Under the pieces are notes generated by a model. The model had not been told where the DNA came from and made no database searches. It worked only from the letters and a program-made list of their open reading frames with translations. The translations under genes were made by a program, and so were the position numbers. DNA of 40,461 nucleotides from positions 1 through 40,461 of the forward strand of contig BBYL01000047.1 in the NCBI GenBank assembly GCA_001570385.1. Direction: 5' to 3'. Every line of letters starts with the position of its first letter. The first letter of the stretch is position 1. Origin of the DNA: Microtetraspora glauca (lineage in GTDB: Bacteria > Actinomycetota > Actinomycetes > Streptosporangiales > Streptosporangiaceae). Shown here piece after piece: positions 8,447 to 16,322 of the stretch.

Positions 8447-8452
8447 TATCCT
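8447..8452 (+). promoter_or_regulatory. Candidate -10 element for leaderless transcription of the first kinase gene
   Basis: TATCCT lies six bases before ATG 8459, and no Shine-Dalgarno sequence is visible. In actinomycetes a TANNNT hexamer 6-8 bases before ATG commonly marks a transcript that starts at the initiation codon. No convincing -35 hexamer is seen. Confidence 0.4.
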
Positions 8453-8458
8453 CCCGAT

Positions 8459-10099
8459 ATGCCCGAGTCTTCTGGGGGACGGCTCGCCTCTCGCTATCTC
8501 CTGCGCCGTCCCCTCGGCAGCGGTGGGATGGGCACGGTCTGGCTGGCGTGGGACGAGATGCTCGAACGCCAGGTGGCGGTCAAGGAGCTCCGCCTGCCCG
8601 ACGGTCTCGACGAGGCGCAGCGTGCCGAAGCCGTCGAACGCGCCGTACGCGAGGCGCGCGCCGCCGCGCAGGTGCGGCACCCCGGCATCGTCGCCCTCCA
8701 TGACGTGCTCGTCCACGACGGACGGCCGTGGATCATCATGGAGCTGCTGCGTGGCCGTACGCTGGCCGACGAGGTCAAGGACCGGGGGCCGCTTCCTCCG
8801 GACCGGGCCGCCTGGCTGGGGGCGCAGGTCCTCGACGCCCTCCGGGAGGCACACGCGCACGGCGTCCAGCACCGGGACGTGAAACCCGCCAACGTCTTCC
8901 TCAGCGACGACGGGCGCGCGATCCTGACCGACTTCGGCATCGCCAAGCTGGACGGCCATGCCACGCTGACCGCCGCCGACGCGACGATCGGCTCACCGGG
9001 CTTCATCGCGCCGGAACGGCTGGACGGCGCCGCCGGCGGTCCGGCCTCCGACCTGTGGTCCCTCGGCGCCACCCTGTACCTGGCCACCGAGGGCGGGCCC
9101 GCGTACGGCGGGTCTCCGGTCGAGCGGCTCCAGGCCACGCTGACGAGCAGGATTCCCCCGCCGCCCCGGCGGGCGGGCACGCTCGGACCGCTGGTGACGT
9201 GGATGATGGACCGCGATCCGGCGGCCAGGCCCGACACCGCGACCGCGCAGCGCCTGCTCACCGATGTCGCCGAAGGCCGCTCCCCCGCACCGTACGCCCC
9301 GGTGTCACCCGGCCCGTACGCCCAGCCGGGCTTCCCGGACGTACCGAACGCCTCGACCGCGCCCGGCCAGCAGGCCGGGCGAGCCGCCCCGGGGCAGCCG
9401 CCGAACGGGCCCGCCGGGCCCGCCGCGCCGGCGGGGCATGCGGGCGCGACGGGGCGGTCACGGGCCGACCGGCGGGGCTGGATCCTGGGCGGCGCCGGTG
9501 TCGCCGTGGCGGCCGCGGCCGCCCTCGTCGTGGCGCTCGTGGTGATTCCGGGCGACGCCGAGGCGGGCCCGCCGTCGTTCACCCTCCCCGTCGACTTCTG
9601 CTCCCTGCTCACCGGCGACCAGGTCCACCAGCTCATCCGTACGGCACCCGCCCCGAAGGGCACGGCCTCCGATGCGGGCTGTGAATGGACCGTCAGCGGC
9701 GAGGGCGTCAGCCTGATCCCCAAGAAGGACTCGGACACGCCCGACCCCTGGGCCATGACCGAGGAGTCCTCGCGGCTCCTCTTCGAGAGCCTGGCCAAGA
9801 AGTACGCCAAGGGCCAGAAGGGCGACTGGACCTGGAAGGAGATCGGACAGACCCGGCCGATCACGTTCACACAGACCACGCCCCGGACCGTCGACGGCGT
9901 CGGGGAAGAGGCCCTCGCCTACGAGTTCGCGACGCGGCAGGGCCACGCCTACGCCGGCGTCGTGCTCTTCCGTGTCGGCGACCTCGTGGTCGAGGCCGCC
10001 TACTCGACGCTGTCCACGACGCCCACCGACGACGACATCCGCAGCGCGGCGCTCACCGCCGCCCGCATGGCCGACGCCGCGCTGCGCGCGAAGGGATGA
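8459..10099 (+). CDS. Membrane Ser/Thr protein kinase with DUF3558-like extracytoplasmic domain
   Basis: This 546-residue protein has an N-terminal Hanks-type kinase domain (about 12-275): glycine loop LGSGGMGTV, Lys42 in VAVKEL, catalytic loop HRDVKPAN (H138, D140), DFGIAK and a GSPGFIAPE activation segment. A Pro/Ala/Gly-rich juxtamembrane linker leads to one membrane helix (about 341-366). The outside domain has a CSLLT start, a CEW motif and a VGEEAL segment, as in DUF3558-like proteins; there are no PASTA repeats. It probably senses an envelope signal and phosphorylates cytoplasmic targets. Its stop overlaps the start of the next kinase gene (ATGA), so the two are translationally coupled. 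Confidence 0.93.
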   Translation: MPESSGGRLASRYLLRRPLGSGGMGTVWLAWDEMLERQVAVKELRLPDGLDEAQRAEAVERAVREARAAAQVRHPGIVALHDVLVHDGRPWIIMELLRGRTLADEVKDRGPLPPDRAAWLGAQVLDALREAHAHGVQHRDVKPANVFLSDDGRAILTDFGIAKLDGHATLTAADATIGSPGFIAPERLDGAAGGPASDLWSLGATLYLATEGGPAYGGSPVERLQATLTSRIPPPPRRAGTLGPLVTWMMDRDPAARPDTATAQRLLTDVAEGRSPAPYAPVSPGPYAQPGFPDVPNASTAPGQQAGRAAPGQPPNGPAGPAAPAGHAGATGRSRADRRGWILGGAGVAVAAAAALVVALVVIPGDAEAGPPSFTLPVDFCSLLTGDQVHQLIRTAPAPKGTASDAGCEWTVSGEGVSLIPKKDSDTPDPWAMTEESSRLLFESLAKKYAKGQKGDWTWKEIGQTRPITFTQTTPRTVDGVGEEALAYEFATRQGHAYAGVVLFRVGDLVVEAAYSTLSTTPTDDDIRSAALTAARMADAALRAKG

Positions 10100-11658
10100 G
10101 CGGCGTGCTGCTGGCCGGCCGATACCGCCTGCTGGAGACTCTCGGCGAAGGCGGCGCGGGGACCGTGTGGCGGGCCAGGGACGAGATGCTCCATCGCGAC
10201 GTCGCCGTGAAGGACGTCCGCGTCCCGGCCGGGCTGGGCGAGGACGCCAGGCGCGCCTTCGGCGGGCGGGCGATCCAGGAGGCCCGGTCCGCCGCGCGGC
10301 TCAGCCATCCGGCCATCGTCGTCATCCACGACGTCGTACTCGACGGAGACCGGCCGTGGATCGTGATGGATCTGGTCGGCGGCCGGTCCCTGGACCGGGC
10401 GATCAGGAGCGGCGGGGCGCTGCCCGCGCACCACGTCGCCGAGATCGGCCTGCGCGTGCTCGGCGCCCTCTCGGCCGCGCACGCCCAGGGCATCCTGCAC
10501 CAGGACGTCAAGCCCGCCAACGTGCTGCTCGACGAGGACGGCAGGGCCATGCTCGCCGACTTCGGCATCGCCGTGCCGACCGCGTCGCCCGAGCGTGCCG
10601 GGGAAGCGGGGGACGCCGGGCAGGCCGAGCCGACCGCATCGTTCGCCTCGGCGGGCTCTCCCGGGTACGCGGCGCCGGAACGGCTCTCCGCCGCGCCCAC
10701 GACCCCCGCGTCCGATCTGTGGTCGCTGGGCGCCACCCTCTACACGGCCGTGGAGGGACGCGCTCCGTTCCAGCGTGACCTGCCCGCCGCCGTCGTCGCC
10801 GCGGTCCTCTTCCACGATCCTCCGGCGCCGATGCGGGCCGGTCCCGTGCTCGGCCCGCTCCTGCTCGCCATGGTGGCCAAGGACCCGGCGGCCCGCCCGT
10901 CCCCCGAGACCGTACGGGAGACCCTGCGCGGGATCGCCTCCCGAGGCGGGACGACGCGGGAGATGACCGTCGGCGTGCCGTCACCGCATCCGCCGACCGC
11001 ACCGCCGACCGCACCGCCGACCCTGTCCGTCCCGTCAGCCTCGCCGCAGGCGCCGCCCGCGCGGCGGAAACCGGCGCTGATCGCGGGCGGCGCACTGCTC
11101 GCCCTGGTCGCCACCGGTGCGGTCGGCTGGCTCGCCCTCCGCCCGGAAGCCGTGGCGGACGCGGGCCGCTTCCCCACCGCTCCGCGACCATGCGGGCTGC
11201 TCACCGACGCCCAGGCGGGCGAGCTTCTCGGCGGCCCCACCGACACCGCGACCGTGGCGGGCGAGTGCGCGTGGCGGTTCCGCAAGAACGGGATCGTCTG
11301 GCGGACGATCACCGTGCGGCTCAGGGCCGAGCAGGCCCGGGACGGCGGCAGCGGCCCGGACGCCGCCCGCCTGTCCTTCTCCGGCCGCCGTTCCGCGCGT
11401 GCCTCCATGCGGGGAACCGCCTTCCCCGAGACCACGTACGCCGTCCGGGACGTGCGCGGGACCGGCGACGAAGCCTTCGCCCAGGACGTCTCGAACGCCT
11501 TCCAGAAGTCCACCACCAGCACGGTCTGGTTCCGCACCGACAACCTGATCACCGAAGTGGAGTACCACCGGCTGGACGGCCCGAAGGTGACCCCGGCCGC
11601 CCGGCGTACGGCGGAACGCGCCGCGAGACTCGCCGCGGACGCGATCGGCCGCAGCTGA
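10096..11658 (+). CDS. Second membrane Ser/Thr protein kinase, non-RD (HQD) type
   Basis: This 520-residue paralogue of the preceding kinase starts at ATG 10096, which overlaps the upstream stop. The kinase domain has LGEGGAGTV, Lys39 in VAVKDV and catalytic loop HQDVKPAN (H135, Q136, D137). The usual Arg before the catalytic Asp is Gln, so this is a non-RD kinase. The activation segment is about 13 residues longer than in its neighbour and rich in Ala, Gly, Glu and Pro between DFGIAV and GSPGYAAPE. A Pro/Ala linker containing APPTAPPT repeats precedes the membrane helix (about 327-350). The extracytoplasmic domain (CGLLTDAQ, CAWRF, GTGDEAF, ITEVEY) is related to that of its neighbour. All residues for catalysis appear present. 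Confidence 0.92.
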   Translation: MSGVLLAGRYRLLETLGEGGAGTVWRARDEMLHRDVAVKDVRVPAGLGEDARRAFGGRAIQEARSAARLSHPAIVVIHDVVLDGDRPWIVMDLVGGRSLDRAIRSGGALPAHHVAEIGLRVLGALSAAHAQGILHQDVKPANVLLDEDGRAMLADFGIAVPTASPERAGEAGDAGQAEPTASFASAGSPGYAAPERLSAAPTTPASDLWSLGATLYTAVEGRAPFQRDLPAAVVAAVLFHDPPAPMRAGPVLGPLLLAMVAKDPAARPSPETVRETLRGIASRGGTTREMTVGVPSPHPPTAPPTAPPTLSVPSASPQAPPARRKPALIAGGALLALVATGAVGWLALRPEAVADAGRFPTAPRPCGLLTDAQAGELLGGPTDTATVAGECAWRFRKNGIVWRTITVRLRAEQARDGGSGPDAARLSFSGRRSARASMRGTAFPETTYAVRDVRGTGDEAFAQDVSNAFQKSTTSTVWFRTDNLITEVEYHRLDGPKVTPAARRTAERAARLAADAIGRS

Positions 11659-11673
11659 TCCCCGAGGAGACAG

Positions 11674-13218
11674 ATGGACAGCCAGGAGCACGGCCCCACC
11701 CATCCGACGGCGGCCGGGGGGCCGGGCCACATGACGGCAGGGCCGACCGCGTCGATGGGGCACCCCCAGCAGATCAGGCAGCACACGCTGGTCGGGCCGA
11801 TCCCGCGGGACACGCGGCGCCGCCGGGGCTGGGTGGTTCCGGTCGTGGCCACCGTCACCGCACTGACCGCCACCGGTGCGGTCGCCGCGTTCGTCGTGCT
11901 CCGCTCGGAGGAAGGGCCGGGGAGGGGCGCGGACAAACGCGCGGCGGGTGCGGCCTCCCCGGCACGGACGTCGGTCGCGCCGCCGGACGCGTGCGCCATG
12001 CCGAAGCAGGCCACGGTCGAGCGGCTGGTCCCCCAGGCGACGGCCACCAGGGACACCTGGGACCGGCAGGACGCGAGCGGCTACATCACGTGGATCTGCA
12101 CCCTGCGCAACGACAACTTCTCGTTCGGGGAGTACATCAGGTCACGCAGCATCGAGGTCAAGCTGACCCGGTACGACGCGGACGGTGAGCTGACCGCACT
12201 CCGCGTCGCCAGGAACTTCTACGACGCCGAGCTGACCTCGGGGAAGTACGCCGAGACCCACTCGACGAGGGAGAACTACAGCTCCAAGGTCCGTACGCTG
12301 CCCGGGGTCGGCGAGGAGGCGTTCGCCCGCTACACCTGGGCGCGGAACGCCAAGAGCAACAAGTACTCTTTCGGCCAGGGGATCGGGCGGGTCGGCAACA
12401 TCGTGATCCAGGTCAAATACCAGGCCGGCCAGCAGCGCAAGGACGCCCCGATCATGTCCATGGAGGGCGCCCAGGGCGTGACGGAGGAGAACGCGCTCCG
12501 CGAGGTCTCCGGGATCCTCGGCGAGGTGGCCGTGTCCGTGGCGGCCTGGCGGGACGCCGGCGGCGCCACCGCCCCCGTCGACTCGACCGCGTCCAGCGCG
12601 GCCCCCACCCCGGCCGCTTCGCCGTCGGCCGCCCCCTCGGCGTCTCCTTCCGCGATCGCGTTGCCCGCCGAGTGCTCGACGGCGTCGCCGGTCGCGCTGC
12701 GTTACGCGCCGGATGCCACGCCGAAGGCCACGCAGACGCAGGACGGCGCCTCGACCACGGTCGAGTGCGCCTGGCTGAGCCGCGACCTCGCCGCGGGCGC
12801 GAAGGCGCGGATGCGCGGCATGTTCGTCACCGTCCAGCGCTTCACGAACCGGGTCGGCGCCGAGGATCCCAAGGGAGCGAAGAACCAGTTCGTCGACCAG
12901 CGGGCGAAGGGCAGGAAGTGGGCCGGGAGCGGGATCACCGACAGCCTGTTCTGGTACAGGTCAACCGATGTCACCGGCCTGGGTGACGCCGCGTTCCGCC
13001 AGTACCGGACGAACCGGACGCCCACCGTGCACGCCGGCATCGGCCAGGTGACCGCGCTGTACGGTCCGGTGGTCGTCACCGTCGAGTTCTACGGCGCCGA
13101 CCGGCCGAAGGGCGCTCCGCTGAACTCCCGCAAGTCCCGGCTCATGGGCGGCAAGGAGAGCCTGGCCGGGGCCATGGCCGTGGCGCGGGCGATGTCGGAG
13201 GCCCTCGCCACGGAGTGA
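11674..13218 (+). CDS. Single-pass membrane protein with two DUF3558-like extracytoplasmic domains
   Basis: This 514-residue protein follows the second kinase by 15 bases, with GAGGAGA upstream of ATG 11674. A cytoplasmic N-terminal segment of about 50 residues contains several Thr/Ser and an RRRR stop. A helix spans about 53-76. Outside are two copies of a domain that resembles the sensor parts of the two kinases. Copy 1 runs from CAMPKQA through ITWICTL and GVGEEAF to VIQVKY. A Ser/Pro/Ala linker leads to copy 2, from ECSTASP through VECAWL and GLGDAAF to VVTVEFY. There is no kinase domain. It may be a co-receptor, decoy or substrate of the kinases; this is inferred from operon position and shared domains. 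Confidence 0.82.
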   Translation: MDSQEHGPTHPTAAGGPGHMTAGPTASMGHPQQIRQHTLVGPIPRDTRRRRGWVVPVVATVTALTATGAVAAFVVLRSEEGPGRGADKRAAGAASPARTSVAPPDACAMPKQATVERLVPQATATRDTWDRQDASGYITWICTLRNDNFSFGEYIRSRSIEVKLTRYDADGELTALRVARNFYDAELTSGKYAETHSTRENYSSKVRTLPGVGEEAFARYTWARNAKSNKYSFGQGIGRVGNIVIQVKYQAGQQRKDAPIMSMEGAQGVTEENALREVSGILGEVAVSVAAWRDAGGATAPVDSTASSAAPTPAASPSAAPSASPSAIALPAECSTASPVALRYAPDATPKATQTQDGASTTVECAWLSRDLAAGAKARMRGMFVTVQRFTNRVGAEDPKGAKNQFVDQRAKGRKWAGSGITDSLFWYRSTDVTGLGDAAFRQYRTNRTPTVHAGIGQVTALYGPVVVTVEFYGADRPKGAPLNSRKSRLMGGKESLAGAMAVARAMSEALATE

Positions 13219-13246
13219 CCCCACCGGATCCGTCAAAAAAGATCCG

Positions 13247-15190
13247 TCAGAGCCGGGAGCGGTAGACCGCGCGCGCCTTCTCGACGAGGTCGAGATGGTC
13301 GCGGAGCTGCTCCTCGCCGTCCAGCCTGGCCTGCCCCCGTACGAGTTCCTCCAGCAGGTCCAGCCAGCGCAGGCACCAGCGGACGTCGTCGGCGCGGGCG
13401 ACGTGCCGCCCGGCCACGTCGAGATAGATCGGACTGGTGTGGGCGTAGACCTGCCGATGCAGCGAGCGCGGGTGCCTGCCGCCGGAGGTGATCGCGACGA
13501 GGTACGTCGGCTCCGTCACGGTGAGCGCCGCGGTCAGCTCGCCTCCGCCTCCTTCGGCGAGCACGCCGTCGGCGGTGCGGATCTCCATCCGCTCCACCTC
13601 GGGCCCGATCGCCTTGGCTCGGACCGTCACCCGATCGCCCGGCGACAGGTCCAGGGTGTCGCCGATCTGGTGGCCGTCCACGCACAACTCCAGCCACGGC
13701 CCGGTGGTGGCGAACGTGCGGCCCCGCTGGATGGCCTCGACGTACGCCTCAGCGGTCAGCGGGCCGTCGAGCCGGGCGTAGACGCGCTCCCAGCCGGGCG
13801 GGCTGGAGACGGTCTCCTGCCGGGTGAACGACAGCATGCTGTCGGTCCCGGCGAGCGCCGTGAGCCGGTTGCCCGCGCCGATCAGCCGCCGGTAGACCTC
13901 CGCGGTGCCGATGATGTCGGAGAAGTGCAGCAGCTCCATGCCGTCCACGAGGCCGAGCGCGGCGTCGACCACGACGGCCCTGGCCGAGCAGTTCCTGCGC
14001 CCCACACCGATGATCTCCTCCGGCTCGGTGATCGGAGCGTGGAAGGGATGGGCGTAGGCGAGCACCCCCCCGGTCTCCCGCATCTCACCGCAGGCCGTGC
14101 CGTTCGGCGGCCAGTCGGCCTCGCCGCCGAAGCCGGTGTGAAAGCGACCCGGCGGGGTGGTCACCCCGAACGCGTGGACGTGCCCGAACAGGTCGTTGCG
14201 GTATTCCACGCCCATCCGGGCGATGTGCCCGGCGTCCGACCAGGGCAGGTCACGTCCGGCCCAGTGCTGGAGGGCCTCCCGGTCGTAGACGCGCTCGCCC
14301 GAGACGTTGCCCGCGACGAGGTTGAGCACGTGCAGGTCCTCGCCGTGCTGCATCAACGCCGCGGCGGCGGGCGGGGCGACGAGATCACCGGCCCAGTTGA
14401 GGTGGACGTGCAGGTCGGCGCCGTACCAGCCGCGCGCGGCGGCGTCGTAGATCCGCTCGGGGGTCAGCTCGACGAGCGTCTCCCGCCACGGCTCGGGCAC
14501 GAGGGTCACCTCGGCGCAGTCATACTCCATGCCGCGGGTGACCCGGACGGTGAGCGGTTCGGCGGGGACGTCGAGGACGACGTCGTCGCCGTGGAAGAAC
14601 GGACTGCCGTGGTAGTCGACGCGGTGCGGCGCGCCCCCGGGGTACCACCCCTGGCCGCCCTCCGACGTCACGCTCCAGCGGCACGGGAAGCCGGCCCGCA
14701 GCCGCAGCCGCGAGGGTACGGCGTGCCGCCGGAGCGGGGACAGGTCGACCGGCTCGCCGTCCACGGTCACGACCGAGTCGCTCCGGATGTCCACGAACAG
14801 GGCCCCCCGGGCCCGGATCTCGTACGGCGTGCCGTCCACCTCGACGGCGGTGGCGGCGTCGCGCGAGGAGTCGACGATGAGCACGGCCCTGAGTGGCTCG
14901 GCGGCCACCACCGCGCGTACGGCCCCCGGCTCGAAGCGGTGGCCGTGGGGCGTGAGCCGGAGGGCGACGAGCCCGTCCGGCAGGGTCTCGCCGAGCACAT
15001 CCCTGAAGGCCGCGTCGAGGTCGGCGCCGATGTCCATTCGGTCCGCCTCCTCGGGAAACCGAAGGAACGTCATCATCCGGACGTAGTCGAGCGGCGGCTC
15101 CCCCCAGGTGATCCCGTGCTCGGTCAGCAGGTGCCTGTACTCCTCCAACGCGCGCGCCACCGGCGGCGGCAGCAACGGGTCGTGATGCAT
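13247..15190 (-). CDS. CehA/McbA-family PHP-type metallohydrolase
   Basis: This 647-residue protein has a PHP-like metal site motif GADLHVHLN at about residue 257, after an N-terminal half that looks mainly beta. Downstream are LAYAHPFH, DIIGTAEVYRRLIGAGNRL and ALAGTDSM, all typical metal-binding or active-site segments of CehA/McbA family hydrolases. These enzymes bind divalent metals; named members hydrolyse carbaryl or process a microcin precursor, but most have unknown substrates. No signal peptide is seen, so it is probably cytoplasmic. It converges with the kinase cassette 28 bases away and has its own promoter region at 15191-15317. The substrate cannot be stated. Confidence 0.82.
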   Translation of the reverse strand: MHHDPLLPPPVARALEEYRHLLTEHGITWGEPPLDYVRMMTFLRFPEEADRMDIGADLDAAFRDVLGETLPDGLVALRLTPHGHRFEPGAVRAVVAAEPLRAVLIVDSSRDAATAVEVDGTPYEIRARGALFVDIRSDSVVTVDGEPVDLSPLRRHAVPSRLRLRAGFPCRWSVTSEGGQGWYPGGAPHRVDYHGSPFFHGDDVVLDVPAEPLTVRVTRGMEYDCAEVTLVPEPWRETLVELTPERIYDAAARGWYGADLHVHLNWAGDLVAPPAAAALMQHGEDLHVLNLVAGNVSGERVYDREALQHWAGRDLPWSDAGHIARMGVEYRNDLFGHVHAFGVTTPPGRFHTGFGGEADWPPNGTACGEMRETGGVLAYAHPFHAPITEPEEIIGVGRRNCSARAVVVDAALGLVDGMELLHFSDIIGTAEVYRRLIGAGNRLTALAGTDSMLSFTRQETVSSPPGWERVYARLDGPLTAEAYVEAIQRGRTFATTGPWLELCVDGHQIGDTLDLSPGDRVTVRAKAIGPEVERMEIRTADGVLAEGGGGELTAALTVTEPTYLVAITSGGRHPRSLHRQVYAHTSPIYLDVAGRHVARADDVRWCLRWLDLLEELVRGQARLDGEEQLRDHLDLVEKARAVYRSRL

Positions 15191-15317
15191 CGTGCCTCCC
15201 CGTAATCGCTAACGGGGCCATATTCACACGGCACTCTGGACCGAAAGCCGCGCGCGGACGGCGGTACTCACCCAGGGGTAGCGGTATCTAACACCTCGGA
15301 GGAAATGAGGCGACCCG

Positions 15318-15374
15318 CTCGTCACAAATCCCCGACCGCACCCGAAAGTCTCGTCACAAATCCCCGGCCGCACC
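15318..15374. repeat. 25-bp near-perfect direct repeat spanning the 3' end of meaB
   Basis: Bases 15318-15342 and 15350-15374 differ at one of 25 positions and are 32 bp apart. The right copy contains the last codons and stop of meaB on the minus strand. The left copy is the same sequence duplicated just beyond the stop, so meaB keeps a normal end with a spare copy of its terminal codons downstream. Confidence 0.85.
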
Positions 15375-16322
15375 AGGAAACACGGCGAGGATCCGGTCCG
15401 CCGCCTGGCTCGGCGTGAGGCTTCCGTCGAGGACCTGCCGCTCGATCTCGGGCGCGATCGGCCCGGCCTTCTCGTGCAGCCGGGCGAGCAGCCGGTCTCG
15501 CACCAGCGCCCAGGTCCACTCGACCTGCTGGCGGCGCCTCTTGCCCGCGAGGTCGACGCCCTCCTGATGGCGTACGACGTGCTTCCACAGCTCGTCGAGG
15601 CCCGCGCCGGTCAGGCCGCTGCAGGTCAGGACGGGGGCCGTCTCACCCGAGCGGAGGAACCTGAGTGCCCCGGCGAGCTCACGCGCGGCCCGGCGGGCGG
15701 CCATCTCGTGCTCGCCGTCGGCCTTGTTGACCGCGATCACGTCGGCGAGCTCCAGCACGCCCTTCTTGATGCCCTGGAGCTGGTCGCCCGTACGCGCGAG
15801 GGTGAGGAGGAGGAACGTGTCGACCATGTCGGCGACGGCGGTCTCCGACTGGCCGACGCCGACCGTCTCCACCAGCACGATGTCGTAGCCCGCGGCCTCG
15901 ACGACGACCATCGCCTCCCGGGTGGCCGTGGCGACGCCGCCGAGCGTCCCCGCCGTGGGCGACGGCCGGATGAAGGCGTTCGGGTCGGTGGCGAGCCGGG
16001 CCATCCGCGTCTTGTCGCCCAGGATGCTGCCCCCGGACCGCTTCGACGACGGGTCGACCGCGAGCACCGCCACCCGGTGCCCGCGCCCGGTGAGGTGGGT
16101 GCCGAGGGCCTCGATGAACGTGGACTTCCCCGCTCCGGGCACGCCGCTGACGCCCACCCGCCGGGCCTTCCCCGCGTGCGGGGTCAGCTCGGCGAGCAGG
16201 CGCTGGGCGAGCTCGCGGTGGTCGGCGCGGGTGGACTCCACCAGCGTGATGGACCGGGCGATCCACCGTCGGTCCCCCGCGAGCACGCCGTTGACGTAGT
16301 CGTTGAGCTGGTTCTCGGTCAT
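15354..16322 (-). CDS. meaB: MeaB, G-protein chaperone of methylmalonyl-CoA mutase
   Basis: This 322-residue GTPase of the MeaB/ArgK family has Walker A VSGVPGAGKST (P-loop 60-67) and the family segment AVDPSSKRSGGSILGDKTRM. It also has an AFIRPSPT-type stretch, VETVGVGQSE (switch/G3) and NKADG (G4). MeaB loads and protects the adenosylcobalamin cofactor of methylmalonyl-CoA mutase. Its ATG overlaps the mutB stop (ATGA), so it is translationally coupled as the last gene of mutA-mutB-meaB. Length and motifs are complete. Confidence 0.95.
   Translation of the reverse strand: MTENQLNDYVNGVLAGDRRWIARSITLVESTRADHRELAQRLLAELTPHAGKARRVGVSGVPGAGKSTFIEALGTHLTGRGHRVAVLAVDPSSKRSGGSILGDKTRMARLATDPNAFIRPSPTAGTLGGVATATREAMVVVEAAGYDIVLVETVGVGQSETAVADMVDTFLLLTLARTGDQLQGIKKGVLELADVIAVNKADGEHEMAARRAARELAGALRFLRSGETAPVLTCSGLTGAGLDELWKHVVRHQEGVDLAGKRRRQQVEWTWALVRDRLLARLHEKAGPIAPEIERQVLDGSLTPSQAADRILAVFPGAAGDL

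Noticed and set aside
8459..11658. PknB-type kinases with PASTA repeats
   Set aside because: The extracytoplasmic parts have Cys/Trp motifs and no PASTA repeat pattern; they fit DUF3558-like domains better.
13219..13246. Terminator between the kinase cassette and the metallohydrolase gene
   Set aside because: The 28-bp gap has a short direct repeat (GATCCGTCA twice) and an A-run but no convincing stem.
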